DNA of 64,000 nucleotides from Amblyornis subalaris. Lineage: Eukaryota; Chordata; Aves; Passeriformes; Ptilonorhynchidae. Position 1 is the first letter of the stretch; each line of letters starts with the position of its first letter. Positions 1 to 11,245 of the stretch are shown here, in pieces. The notes beneath the pieces are model-generated. The model saw only the letters and a program-made list of their open reading frames with translations, ran no database searches and was not told the origin of the DNA. The position numbers were made by a program, and so were the translations under genes. The DNA lies in assembly GCA_018881555.1 (NCBI GenBank), contig JACAXG010000071.1, positions 1,462,464-1,526,463 on the forward strand, written 5' to 3'.

Positions 1-2433
1 GAGGGTGAGGAGGGAGGAGCAATCACNATGGAAACACGAGTGCAGGAAAAGATGATGTTTTGGTCAGTGGCAATGGGCCAGATGGAACATCCACGAGGAA
101 TGACCAGCACTTGATGTTCAATTCCCTTGCTTTCAACCCTGCCCTGAAGGACTCTGTCACCGTGACTAAAACCCCACTTTGGTGGCTAAAGGAGTTGGTG
201 GCATCAGCTGAGCAGAGGCTCTGGTGTTGTGTCCTAGAGAAATCCANGGATTCTGGTGTCTCTTCTATTCCCATGTCGTATTTCTTGGATCCTTTCTGGG
301 TGAAGCACTGCGATGATCTTGAGAGAAATGCAGCAATTTTGCTTCTGAAAGGTCCACGCTGACAAGNCTGAGCTTAAGGGCTGAGCCTGGGTCAGTTTTA
401 AGCTTAGCCTCTGGCTTTGGCTGGCTCGGTTAATCCTTTGGGGAGGGTTTCAGCCATGCACCAATAGTGCCAATAGTGCCCACTAAATTCAGCTTTATTG
501 GCTGAATTATTTCTGATGCCACGAGAACACCACTCAAAAGTGACCTTCGTAGTTGATCTGGTTCTAATTATAATCCAAGTAGTTTTAAACATTCATTTAA
601 ATGTCTTCTTAATTGCAACCTAATTTCTTCAATTGTAGCCCATTCATCAGTTGTTAATCATTTTTTAATTGTGTGGAAAGTTTGAAGGGTTAGTAACAAG
701 TCATTTGTTAGCTAGAGGTCATGAAAAGGGTTATAAAAATTGCTTGGCTAATTTTGAATAATAAATTAACAAATGGATGTGTTCCCAAATTTTAAGGTAT
801 TTCAATATTTGCAATATTTGCAATAATGCAAAATTATTACAGGTCAGGAAGGATGGATTGTGTTTCTTGTACAAATATGGATTTTGGATGCGTGTTGTAA
901 GTGAAACTCTGTTGCCCTTGCTTCTCAGGAAAACAGTGAATGACAAAACGAACGTTTTTAAATGATGGTTTAATTAGAATTGGATGGAAGTGGCTATGAG
1001 AACTCTGATTGTAATCTTTTAAGGCATGCACGTTATGTGAAAGAAACAATGGGGAAAGAAAACCAGTGCCTCTTTCAAGGTATATTTTTTTTAAATAACA
1101 TCTCTTGACTGTTTCTAATAAGACCAGCTGTGAGCAGGAGTCAGTGGAAGAAGAAAGGATGTGAAGCTGAAATGAAACAGTGTTTGGGATCACATTCGTC
1201 ACATCCGCGCGTTCGGATCTGGTGTTTCAGTTCATGCCTGCCTTGGTCTCCTTCACAGGGATGACCTTGTTCTTCACTTCAGGCTCATTCCAGCAGGGAA
1301 TCTGGGAACTGGGAGCTGCTAGGGGTGTTTTCTTACAGAAAATCAGAGACTCTCTGCACCTTGGTAGTGTTAGGCTGAGATTCGAGGTGATACAAAGCCC
1401 CGGCTGGAATAAATGTCTCATCAGTTCCCTCTGTTTGGATACAGGATCGTGGTGTCAGTCTGAGCACTGGGGATCTGGGAAAATCCCTGCCACGTTGTAA
1501 AAAAATTTACAGGAGTAACAAGAGTCTGAACTGTGCTGAAGTAATCCCGAGAGCATCTCATTCCTCACATGGCAACAGTTGAAAACAAAATTTCTCTGTA
1601 CCTTCCACACGCTGAAAATAGGCAGAGTGCTGGCTACAACTGGTTTTATTTTCCTACAAGAGGTGGTGTAGCAGGGAAAGACAACATNCTGCACAATGAG
1701 ACAGCCTTGCTAGGAATTTGGTCTTATAAAAAGTAGAGGGATTCCTCACTCTTCCTCCTCTCCTAAATACTGACATTCCCCAAATCATGACGTTTTCACA
1801 AATGGGCTGTTCTGTACAGATGAAATTTTCCATTTATTTTTGTAGTCATCCTACTTCACTTCTCAGCTTAATATTTTGTAACTTTNGCTCCTGGTAAGAA
1901 ATCCCACCTTCCTCTGCTCTTGCAGTGGCCTCAGAGACATCTGGGAGGTGATTTAGTGCCGAGTTTCTCTCAGAAGGTCCCTGCATTCAGCTGTAATTTA
2001 GAGCCATTTCTTAAATCCCCCAGAAAGTTCACTTCTGGGAGCTTCCCTTCTTTGTACCCAGCCCGGGAAATAAAAATGCATCATCTTCAGGAGAGGTTCC
2101 AATCAGCATCTGGGCAGGAGTGAAGATGGTGACTGGAAAGTGAAAGCGGCTCCTCGCCATATATCAAGGAGGTATTTAGGATATATCGTCTTTCCTGATG
2201 GGATGGGAAGGGAGCTACAGGCAAAGCTCACGTATGGAGCGCTCTCACCGGAAGGAACAGATTATCAGAGGAAAAAACCCTTTAGACAAAGCCTACGATG
2301 GAGCAGCCCAAGCATATTCTGTTCTGTTGGGACTTTATAACCCCACTGAACTCTACCCTTACCCTTTCTTTCCTGCTTTTCCCTCTCTCCACATCCGCCC
2401 CGAGACTGGCAGCACTGAGAAATTTGTGTCCTC

Positions 2434-2482
2434 AAAAAAAAAAAATAAAAGAAAAAAAGAGGAAGAAGAGAAGAGAAAAAAA
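2434..2482. repeat. A-rich then GA-rich low-complexity tract
   Basis: A run of about twelve A is followed by a mixed A/G tract (gaaaaaaaga, ggaagaagag, aagagaaaaa). Every base is a purine apart from a single t in the A run. It explains the Lys/Glu-rich reading frame that crosses it, which should not be taken as a protein. Confidence 0.85.
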
Positions 2483-2954
2483 TCCCAAGAAAGGGATAAA
2501 GCCCANTTCTCCTGACCCTGGTAGCTCACACGAATCACACCATGGGAGGTGCATTTGGAGGGCTCTGTATGGCAGCCANGAGGCAAAATCCTGTAGGAAC
2601 TGGGTCCAGCTGGGAAACTACAATTTCACAGCTAGAGATGGATCTGATTTTATCTGTTTGAGTGTGTTTTACGTCTTGCTTTTTATTACTCAGCATGAAA
2701 CACTTCTTTTTGTCCCTTCTAATTTAAATTGCAGCGAAAGGGTGATTTTCAAATGAAAACTTCTCACTTCCCTGCACTAACCCTCTGCAGAGGATGGTGA
2801 TGGAGCTGGAATACAGCACGGTTTGACTCAGTCTCTGGAAAAATGGTGCTCATTCCATGAAAAGAGGAATTTTATTACNGTGACTTTGTGCAGACAGCCA
2901 TGGAGCAGACCTGTGGTTGAAATTACTTACAAAAGATTCCCGCTTTGTTTTTAT

Positions 2955-2977
2955 TTTTGTTTGTTTGTTTGTTTTTT
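2955..2977. repeat. (TTTG)n microsatellite
   Basis: About five units of tttg sit inside a T-rich stretch. This is a simple repeat and no other function is indicated. Confidence 0.85.
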
Positions 2978-3047
2978 GAGGTTGACCCGAGTTGCTTCTT
3001 TATAATGAAAGCCTCTGAGGGTTCTGTTTGTATTTATTTTACATTTA

Positions 3048-3063
3048 AAATATATATATATAT
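3048..3063. repeat. (AT)n microsatellite
   Basis: About eight AT units follow an A-rich stretch. This is a short dinucleotide repeat that could vary in length between individuals. Confidence 0.8.
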
Positions 3064-5033
3064 TGCTTGTGTCTTGAAAATATCAGAAATATTAATTAAC
3101 TTCTGTTTTCCTTGAAGTGTGGTTGTGTTTGGCAGAGACACTGTGTGCTCAGGAATCTTAACTGAAGAGACAAGNCAGTTTTTAAGGAAAGTCATTTATG
3201 TCTCATGTGTTGATATTAGTAGTGTTAAGTATTGACAAAAAACAACNCCAAAAGCAGAAAACACTAAAGTTCTTCTTGACTTGATGTCCCCNTTTCAGTG
3301 CCAGTCAGTGAATTCTGCTTGTGGCAGGAGGAGAAGCCCCACAGGAGAGTTCAGGGGGAGGGAGCTCTCTGCTAATACCTGTTAGGAGGGGTCATCTCAA
3401 CCGAGCCTCAGCCTGGGACTGTGGGAGTGGAAATTTGGGCAGAAATAAATTGATTTCTTCTATTTGTCAAGGGTTCTGTACAGAACATTACAGGTACCTC
3501 TTAAATATGTAGAAGAAAAGATATTTCTAATGGGACTTCATCTACAACTGTGCGGAACTGTGCTCTGATCCAGTGGTTCTGAGCAGCCAAAAATGCTTCT
3601 CTTGGCTTTCACCTTTGTAACTGTGAAAGTGAAATCAAGACCAACCCTTTGTGCTGATATCAATCTGTAAAGCTGCATTTGTGTAGCTCTTAAACATAGT
3701 GCTGATTATATACATGGAATGTAAGTTAATAACAATCTTAACTTCAAACATTTTTCTTTGTATGCACAGTTTTTCTTCCGTAGGTGATTTTCTTCATCTC
3801 ATAGAATATAAAACTTGATAAAATTATTGAGATTTCTCTGCTGTATTCTCATCAAGATACCAGAGCAGTTTGCAATGAAATGAACTCCCTGTTGTGGAAA
3901 AGCTCTTGCATCCTATGTCTTACTGTGTCTCTGTGTTATCCTTGGCTACTTGTTTCAATTTGGGGGTTTCAACCTACCAACNTGTCCTTTATTGCCTGTA
4001 CTGGGTTTGTGGATTTGTGCCTTCAAAGGAGCACTGGGGCAGGCTCGGGTGAGGCTGTTGTTCCTTCTTCTCCCAACTATTTCCAGAGTCTGGGAGTGCC
4101 CCAGACTTGACTTTGGCTGTGCAAGTGGTAAGAAGAGTTGGTTTAAAATTCTGACTTTATCCTGAGTGATGTGCTTTAAAAGAGTGAGAAAAGACAATGG
4201 AGTGAGAAAGGATGAGTGACTCCAGATCTCATCTTGGTAAGAATTAATTCCCTACAATTGCTGAATTAATGTGATCAGTAACCAGGGTCTGTAACGGACA
4301 GGAAACATCCAGAGGGATTAGAGCAGTACTGAGCAGGATTCTTATCCAAGGAGCCCTTTGTATAAGAGAACTTCATTAAAACCTCTGTGTTAATTGTCAG
4401 GAGTACATTGGTTTGGGATTCCTCCTTAAAATTAATATTGGCCTTACCTTGGAGATGGCTTTCTCTGACCCTCTGCTTAGGGGTTACCGTGATTATTTAA
4501 GATTTCAGGCATTTAGTGGGGTGTGTCCTTGTTCACACTGTGACTTTTGTATTTTAAACAGAATTGTTTCAGTGGACAGAGTGTCGGTAGTGTACATGTA
4601 ACACGTGAAGGTGCACTGTGACCTGAGGGCTCCCCAGAAAGGGACAAGTTCTGAAATATTGCATCCTGGCTGCCTTGGCTTTCTCCTCCAGGAATCTCCA
4701 GGTTTCTTTACACAGTGGTGCTGCTCGTAGAAAAAAAAGCCCTCTTGCTTTCAGAGGCAGTAAATGCTAAACAGACCAANGGGTGATCCAGCCGCTTTCT
4801 CCCCTGAGCCTTTCCAGGGGAAATTTTCTGGGAATGACTTTAGCAGAGCCTCTTGAAGAGTCATGAAATACACAGCGATGAGATCACAAGGACTCTCTTT
4901 AATAGGATTTCTTTTTTGGGGTCCCAGGAGTAATGTCATGCCAATAATTCACCACTGCAGCTCCCTTTCTGTTTCCTACCAGCAGTAAAGAACCTGAAAC
5001 AGCTTCCTTTGGAAAAAAGCATCCTGAGTTCAA

Positions 5034-5096
5034 GGGCCTGATCCAAAAGGCACAGCAGTCAGTAAACACTGATTGCAGTAATCTTTGTACAAATCT
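5034..5096 (+). repeat. Imperfect palindrome, ancient repeat (type A)
   Basis: The sequence starts gggcctgatccaaaaggcac and is followed by an imperfect inverted copy centred near 5068: cagcagtcagt on the left pairs with actgattgcag on the right, and the pairing weakens outward. The left arm resembles the reverse complement of 19196-19240, so the two look like copies of one family. From memory, palindromic repeats with a gggcctgatccaa end are widespread in turtles, crocodiles and birds; I do not assign a family name. The function is most likely none (an old nonautonomous DNA-transposon-like copy). Confidence 0.45.
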
Positions 5097-7506
5097 GATA
5101 CCAAACCTCTTTGACACCGGTAGGTCTCAGAACTGTCTCTGGTTCAGGTTTCAGTGTGTTTCACCCTTGTCCCTTAGAAAACAGAAACAAAGCAAAAAAA
5201 CTCAAACCCAGAGAGCTGCGAGGAAAATGATATTTTGAAGGATGGACTTGGGCCAGATCAGGAAATGTTGAGTTATCCCATCAAATTCAGTAAAGAAAAT
5301 GTATTTATAAATACAGCACTGGCTTTGCATAGAGAATTCACATAGTAAATGGGGAAATAGAACCATGTTCAAAATAAAAACCATTTCCTGAACTCACTTA
5401 ACTTCTCTTTCTGGGGGAGAAATAAAATCTAGGGGAGAGGTAAGCCTTGGAGCCAGATCTTGCAGGTCATTTGAAGGGAATGTGAATAAAGCAAGTGTTT
5501 TCCAGATTCCAGGCCCGAGGAAGGACCTGTCTTGGGGGGATTTCTGGTTAGAGCATTTCAGCTGGACTCTGCAGCAGTCTCCCACGTCCTCCATATAACT
5601 GAGATGCTTCCCAGAGCTCCCAGGGCTCTGTATCCCACCTAAATGTGACCCTTCTCAGGGGACCTTGTGGCCTGTCTGTGTTGGTTGGACTTACTGGGTA
5701 AAATAGGTCCTTCAGCCATGAGGGTTTTTTGTGAATTTGAGGCAAACAATTGGGAAAAGTGAGGTAAAGTGCTTTTTGATGCAGTTTGGCCTTTTCTACT
5801 TGTAAGCCTGAATCAGAAAGTATAAAACTTGAGTATCAGGGGATGATCTCATCTGAAAGCCTTGTTCTCCTAACACTGGTATTTGGGAGGGCAGGCCAAA
5901 ACAGTGGGAATTAAATCCTTGCGGTGGTTTTTGGATACCTGAGCTGTTATGCTGAGGACAGCTGGTGAATGGGCTGGCACTTGCATTTCCCTGCCCACGG
6001 TCTCTGTCCTTCAGCAACCCCCCGAAGCCTCCTCTTGCCTGTCATCTCTTCAGACAGATCATAGACATCTCCCCCAGCCCATCCTTCCCTGAAAGGGGAT
6101 GTTAAGCAGGAACACAGGATTAAAGAAAGTGAAGTTTGCTTGCAGCTGCTCTGTCGTGTCCGTTCCACTCAGCATCAGTGGGATTAAATGCCTTCTTTTG
6201 GGTGTCAGGTTCTGTCTGTGCCTAGCACCGAGTTGCCAGCACAGCCCAGTGCCCAGATCGCTCTCCCTTCCCAGATTGGTTCCACCTTTGTATCCATTTC
6301 CTACCCCACTGGCCGGTGTCAGCAGCCTATTTGAAGTTGAATGAATTAGCACCGAAGAAATAACTGATAAAAAATACACATTAGCACCAAGCAAACTACA
6401 AAGAAGGAATTGGCTTCCTGGCATGAGCAGTCAGTACCATCTGGGAACTCTCACTGTTCAGGGACAGGCTACATTTTGCCACAGATATTTCAGCTTGATT
6501 AAAATTTTTTCCCAAAGGAAAGAATCAATTCCGACACACAAATATTTCTTTGTGCTAAGGCTCTCAAAATAAAGGTTTTCCATCATGTAAATTGTCTTTC
6601 AGTTAGAATGGTCATTGCAAACTTATCTTTTTAATCTATGTAAATATGAAATTTTCCCTGAGTACATGGATGTTGACAGGACGGAGGAAATGTGTGTCCC
6701 AAGCTAATCTTTGGAGAGAAACATGCAAATAAAAGCAGTGATATTAATGAGAATGGGCAGCTCGTGTCCATGAGCTTTTTGGGAACCAACACAATCCTGG
6801 CTGCTGTGGTGGACTAAAGCCAGAGAAAATTCTCTTATTTTGGGTCATTTGTGAAACATCCTGAGTATTGTTTTCAAAGCAAGGGAACTTTCTAGGAAAT
6901 CTTTCCTAAGNGTTTTCATCTGTAATCTGACGTTGAGCTGCAGCAGAGCCTGTCTCTGGGATTTAGTGCTGGTCCTCTGCACCTTCATTTGTGTTAAAGN
7001 TTTTAGTTCATTTCTTGCCTCTAATTTTAGTGAAATTATGTCATTAGGCACCTCAATCTGCTCGTATGCCTGAGACAGAGCTCCAAAGANCCTCACACAC
7101 CCAGCTATGTGGCACCTCTGTAGGAAAATTCCGTTACCTTTAGGGGGAAAAAATGACTCTNTGGGAATTCTGGTGGCTGTTTTGCTTGGTTTTAAATCTC
7201 ATTTTTAAGGCTTCCCAAGAGCATCCCTTCCTGCNGGGGCACCAAGCAGTGCTGTTAGCTCTGAATACCTTGGAACCTGTGGCAGATAAAAGCATATTTT
7301 TAACTTCTTTTTGAGAGATGTACTTGATATACTTAAAGTATTTCCTCAAAACCAAAGTATCTCTTCCCAACACATGAGCTGTGGGTTAGGGTGCCTNGTA
7401 ACATGGATTCTCCCATGAACAGAGCCCTATGTTTTTTGCTGCTGCTGCATTAAAACTCCTCAACCTTGTCTTACTGATATCTTTATCAAATTCTTGTTGA
7501 AACATG

Positions 7507-7539
7507 TTTTTTTTTTTAAAAAAAACACACACACACACA
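7507..7539. repeat. T-run / A-run followed by (CA)n
   Basis: About eleven T are followed directly by about eight A, giving a self-complementary hairpin-capable block, and then by seven or eight CA units. This is a compound simple repeat. Confidence 0.85.
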
Positions 7540-7701
7540 GACACAACCCAGCAGTGAAAGCTCTAAGTTAACGCCTCATGTTCTTCTCAGATTTCCAAAG
7601 CACTGAGGCCTCGAGAATATGTTTCCAATATCCTCTCATCTCTCTCTGTTAGTGTTTTACTCAGCTCCATGCTGGGGAGGTCCTGACCCCGGCAATCTCC
7701 A

Positions 7702-7723
7702 GGGAAGGGGGTGGGAAGGGGGG
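7702..7723 (+). other. G-quadruplex motif
   Basis: Four G tracts of 3, 5, 3 and 6 bases are separated by loops of aa, t and aa. This meets the usual pattern of four tracts of at least three G with loops of 1-7 bases. Whether it folds in vivo, and whether it is in a transcribed strand, cannot be told here. Confidence 0.7.
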
Positions 7724-10257
7724 TCAGGCCATGGTGGAAACCTGCAGGCCACAGCCTGTGAAATCTGCCCCGTTTCCTCGACTCCTTTAATACATTTAAC
7801 CTGGAAGAGGCCGTCGCCGGCCAAAGATTAGATTACCAATGTTGGCATGTTTGGCCTAACAAATGGCAAATGGATGACGTGCCAGGCAACAGCTAATCAG
7901 TGCTGACACAGATCCATGGGCAGGCCTTTTCCAGGAGGGGATAGTTCACGTCTGCAGCCAACTTTTGTCCTGACGACTGAAAGGAGAGTTGAGAAGGCCA
8001 CCGGAGTACCTGTCTCTTTGAATCTGAGGACTCCCAAACTGTGTGTCATTTTNTAAAGGTCTCACTGGCCCTCTCGCAGGACGATCTAAATGTCCCGTGC
8101 TCCTCCAGGCGATAGGACACGAGAGCTTGAACCTTTCTCGTAGCAAACCCGCTCCGTGTGTGTCTCTCTGTGTACACCTATCTCTTGACTGTCACTAATT
8201 CCTGGGCAAAAAGGAAAAGGAATTGTTTCTGCAGTGTTGGTTTGAAAGGATAGCGAGGTCACCAACCTTGCTTAGAGAAATGATTTTTTGAAATGTTGCT
8301 TGAAATGCCTTTCCATGGTCTTGGCTTTCGGAGTGTTTCTGGCTCCTCTTGCATGACGTGGCTCTCACGAAGGGTGGCAGTGGGAGGTGGTGGCTGAGGT
8401 GCTGCTAGTCTCTCTGGCTGAGCAAGGCTGCTTTGCAGTCCTTGAGTTTAATTTCAAGTTCTCTGTTCTTTGGTTCCTCTAAAGTCTAAAAGCCTGTGTT
8501 ACATCTGTATCTCTGCTCTTAACTCACTCAGATGTGTGTACCTGTCGCTGCTATCTTCTCCTCCTTTCTTCCATGGACTAACAAGGGAGAGTCTTCTCTG
8601 AGTGTAATCAACTAAATTAACCTGAATGTTGAAATGAAGAGCTATCTAATTGCTAAAAGTGTCAGTCACAAGATCCCATTGCATTCCTTGCTATTATCCT
8701 GTATAGCCTCAGTCAGACTAATTGTCTTTTAGCTTTGCAGTTCTTCAACTCTGAAATTAGATGCAGTGTCTTACTAAGTGAGCTCTGAAGGTGGTGAGGA
8801 GTAGGAGCAGAATCACTCTGAAACACTAAAACAGTCTGAATAAGATTGGGGAAAGGAGACTGCAGTGAGCTCCTGTTTGAGAGCTCTGACTTATCTGGGA
8901 TAAGCCCAGGCTGTTTGGAACTGTCTGTGCTAATTCAAAGAACATTTGGATGAGATACCTGCCTCTTGGGAGGTCCATGTTGTGCTTTGCCTATGGAGGG
9001 ATGACTAGTTAGGACATGGAAGCAGGAGGTGATGGAAGGGGAGAGGAAGAGCACTTTAGCACAGTGTGTCACAGGCTGAAACTTGGCATCCAGTGAGCAG
9101 CAAACAGAGCTGGATGTCAACTAAGAGATTACCAGAGATTCTACTAAGAGAGCAGATGTTTTGTTTGCCTCATTGAACTGATGGCATTAGATCCAAAGTT
9201 CCTTCCTGCTTTCCTGTGAGCATTTCGAGCTCATTTGCTTGATGGCAGGATATCACTCTGGTACCTTTCTTAGAAGGCATCTGCACGGTTGTGTTTGATG
9301 CTGTTGACAGCCTGGTCGGCTGCCAGTCAACTTTATCTTCAGTGTCTGATTCCAGTTGTAAGAATTTCTGTTGCAGATCAGTCTTGTGCACCTAGATGCT
9401 TCAGACCTTCACAAACCTTGTCAGGCATGGATAAATCACAGAGAATGTCTTCTTGCTCCAGAACTCATCATACTTAATTTTAGACATAACTTTAGTCAAG
9501 TCAAGGTGAACTGTCTGTGTTTCTTCTGCAGGGAGTATTCCTTCTATCTTGAAAGGAGAGATCATGATTGAAATCTAGGAGTAGCCCTTTGGAAGCTGTC
9601 CTGTCTTTTGCAGATAAAGGGAGTCTAGGTTACTGATTTAGTTCTGGGAAGATGTTAGTCATGGGAAATGAATCCTAGCTTTTGAGAGGAAATTTGTGCC
9701 AGAATTTGAAGACTGAGTAACTCTAGGAATGATGCAAGACCTCCAGGTGCCTTCAGTCCCATTGCCAGTAAAGTCCTGACACATCTACCATGTGCTGTAG
9801 CAGAAATGGCTGCTGCTGTTTGAAATTGCTTTTCTTCACGTGTTCCCAGATTTTGGGCGCTGGCTTATTGTTGGAGAAGGATGTGGTTTGCCTTGGTTCC
9901 TTTGCTGTTCCTGGCTGTTGGGATGGCCAGCGCTTTATTACCTTTGTACTGACAAGGTATATTATCCTATTTCATTTCCAGCAGGNCCATCAAGTACCAA
10001 AAGTGTGGGATTTGTCTTTCTGAACACAGTTACCGAGAGAAGGACACTGNGCATGGCTGCACATTGATGAGGCTCGTGCATTTGTGAGGCCTGATCATTT
10101 TTTTATAATTTATTTACATTCTAGCTTTGGAGTATTGTTTTTATATCCATATTTGGGTTGGGGAATACTTTGTTGTTTCATTTAGCTTTAGTAACTGGAG
10201 GGATTAATGGATCTCTGCCTTACGGACATGTGAATGGAATGGATTTCTGTAGAGGAT

Positions 10258-10462
10258 GAGTCTTTCTTGCCAAGGTGGTGAGGCCCTGGCACAGGTTGCC
10301 CAGAGAAGCTGTGGCTGCCCCATCCCTGGAAGTGTCCAAGGCCGGGTTGGATGGGGCTTGGAGCAACCTGGGCTAGTGGAAGGTGTCCCTGCTCATAGCA
10401 TGGGGTGGAGTGAGATGAGCTTTAAGGTCCCCTGCAACCCAAACCATTCTGGAATTCTTTGA
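10258..10462 (+). mobile_element. CR1 LINE 3'-end fragment, forward
   Basis: The text runs through the standard CR1 3' tail: gaggccctggcacaggttgc, then gcccagagaagctgtggctg, tggaagtgtccaaggc, ggttggatggggcttgg, aaggtcccctgcaaccca, and ends in attctttgat, a diverged form of the ATTCTRTGA terminal repeat. It is about 205 bp and 5'-truncated as most CR1 copies are, so it holds no reverse-transcriptase coding sequence. It resembles the 43684-44074 copy closely and probably belongs to the same subfamily group. Confidence 0.93.
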
Positions 10463-10932
10463 TAAGGTGGGCTTGCTTTTGTTCTCAAAATGATGGTGGA
10501 TCTGCATTTAAAATGCTCATAATTCAAGTAAAAACAAGGAGGGAGGCCAGACAGGAATTTGGAGGGTTTTGCCAGGATATATGTTTGCTGCTTTTGTTTT
10601 CTTCAGAAATGAAGAGACAAATAAGGGAGAGGAAGCAAAGGCGGGCAAATTTGTGCCTAAGGAGGCTGTAGTTGGGCAAGACAGAGGCTGTGTAACTCTG
10701 CAGCTCAGCGAAGTCTCATCAACCTCTGTCTCATGCTGAAAGCTGCTCCTTGGTCATGCGTGCAAAGGGTATGAGATGGAGGCAGAGTAGGACCTGGGGG
10801 AAGGAAGAGAAGAGAGCGAAGATGTTGAAGGGGGTGGGGAAGATGAGGAAAAAACAAAACAGTTCCAGGGCAGAGGAAGGGAGGCTGGGTTCAGTTTAAT
10901 TAGGAGGGAACATGAGCGAAAGCTCCGAGAGC

Positions 10933-10957
10933 GCACGCACACACACGCATGCACACA
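10933..10957. repeat. (CA)n-like microsatellite, interrupted
   Basis: An alternating CA/CG purine-pyrimidine tract (gcacgcacacacacgcatgc and onward) of about 25 bases. Such alternation can adopt Z-DNA; here it is annotated simply as a short repeat. Confidence 0.8.
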
Positions 10958-11100
10958 CCCTCTGCTCCACACCCTCACCCCTTAGAGAAAAAAAATTCAT
11001 CACACCGATTTTTTCATGGTCTGGCAGTCAAGTGATAAAATTATCAGATGAGGGTCCCATTCTCCTTTCCCGCAGTCACTTTCGCCAAGTGCACCACGTC

Positions 11101-11245
11101 TGAAATAATGAAGCAGATTTGATTAAATTTTCGCTGGCTGAAGCAGCCACGCTAATTTGGAGATGGGCTTATTAGTTTAATGACCGATCCNAATAATCAG
11201 AATTCATTAGCATTAGTGCCACTATTGTCAGCTCAACATTAGCCC
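11101..11245. promoter_or_regulatory. Candidate enhancer, homeodomain-core cluster
   Basis: About nine TAAT/ATTA cores occur within about 145 bases on both strands (for example gattaaatt, gctaattt, ttattag, tttaatga, aataatcag, cattag three times). A palindromic ctggctgaagcagccac lies between them. TAAT is the known core bound by homeodomain factors, and clusters like this are typical of conserved developmental enhancers in gene-poor vertebrate DNA. Conservation cannot be seen from one sequence, so this is an inference from motif density. AT-rich background alone could explain part of it. Confidence 0.3.

Larger units (their letters stand above)
1..5033. other. Noncoding DNA, no gene recognised
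   Basis: I see no exon-like open frame with a recognisable protein family here. The reading frames are 60-150 codons, overlap on both strands, and include ones made of Lys/Glu or Ser/Phe runs from low-complexity DNA. The stretch holds an A/G-rich tract near 2.45 kb, a TTTG run near 2.96 kb and a short AT run near 3.05 kb, listed separately. A tiny tandem duplication (ccaatagtgc twice) lies near 461-480. The rest looks like unique, moderately AT-rich vertebrate intergenic or intronic sequence. Confidence 0.6.
5097..10257. other. Noncoding DNA, no gene recognised
   Basis: No supported gene. The stretch contains a G-quadruplex motif (7702-7723) and a T-run/A-run/CA repeat (7507-7539). Between about 7800 and 7920 there is a moderately GC segment with a CRE-like tgacgt and TGGC/GCCA half-sites, but motifs this short occur by chance. 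The 8300-10200 interval is T-rich with no recognisable repeat end. I looked for LTR-like boundaries there and found none that I could defend. Confidence 0.55.

Noticed and set aside
8300..9800. Possible endogenous-retrovirus LTR
   Set aside because: No TG...CA ends, direct repeats, primer-binding site or retroviral protein motif could be identified.
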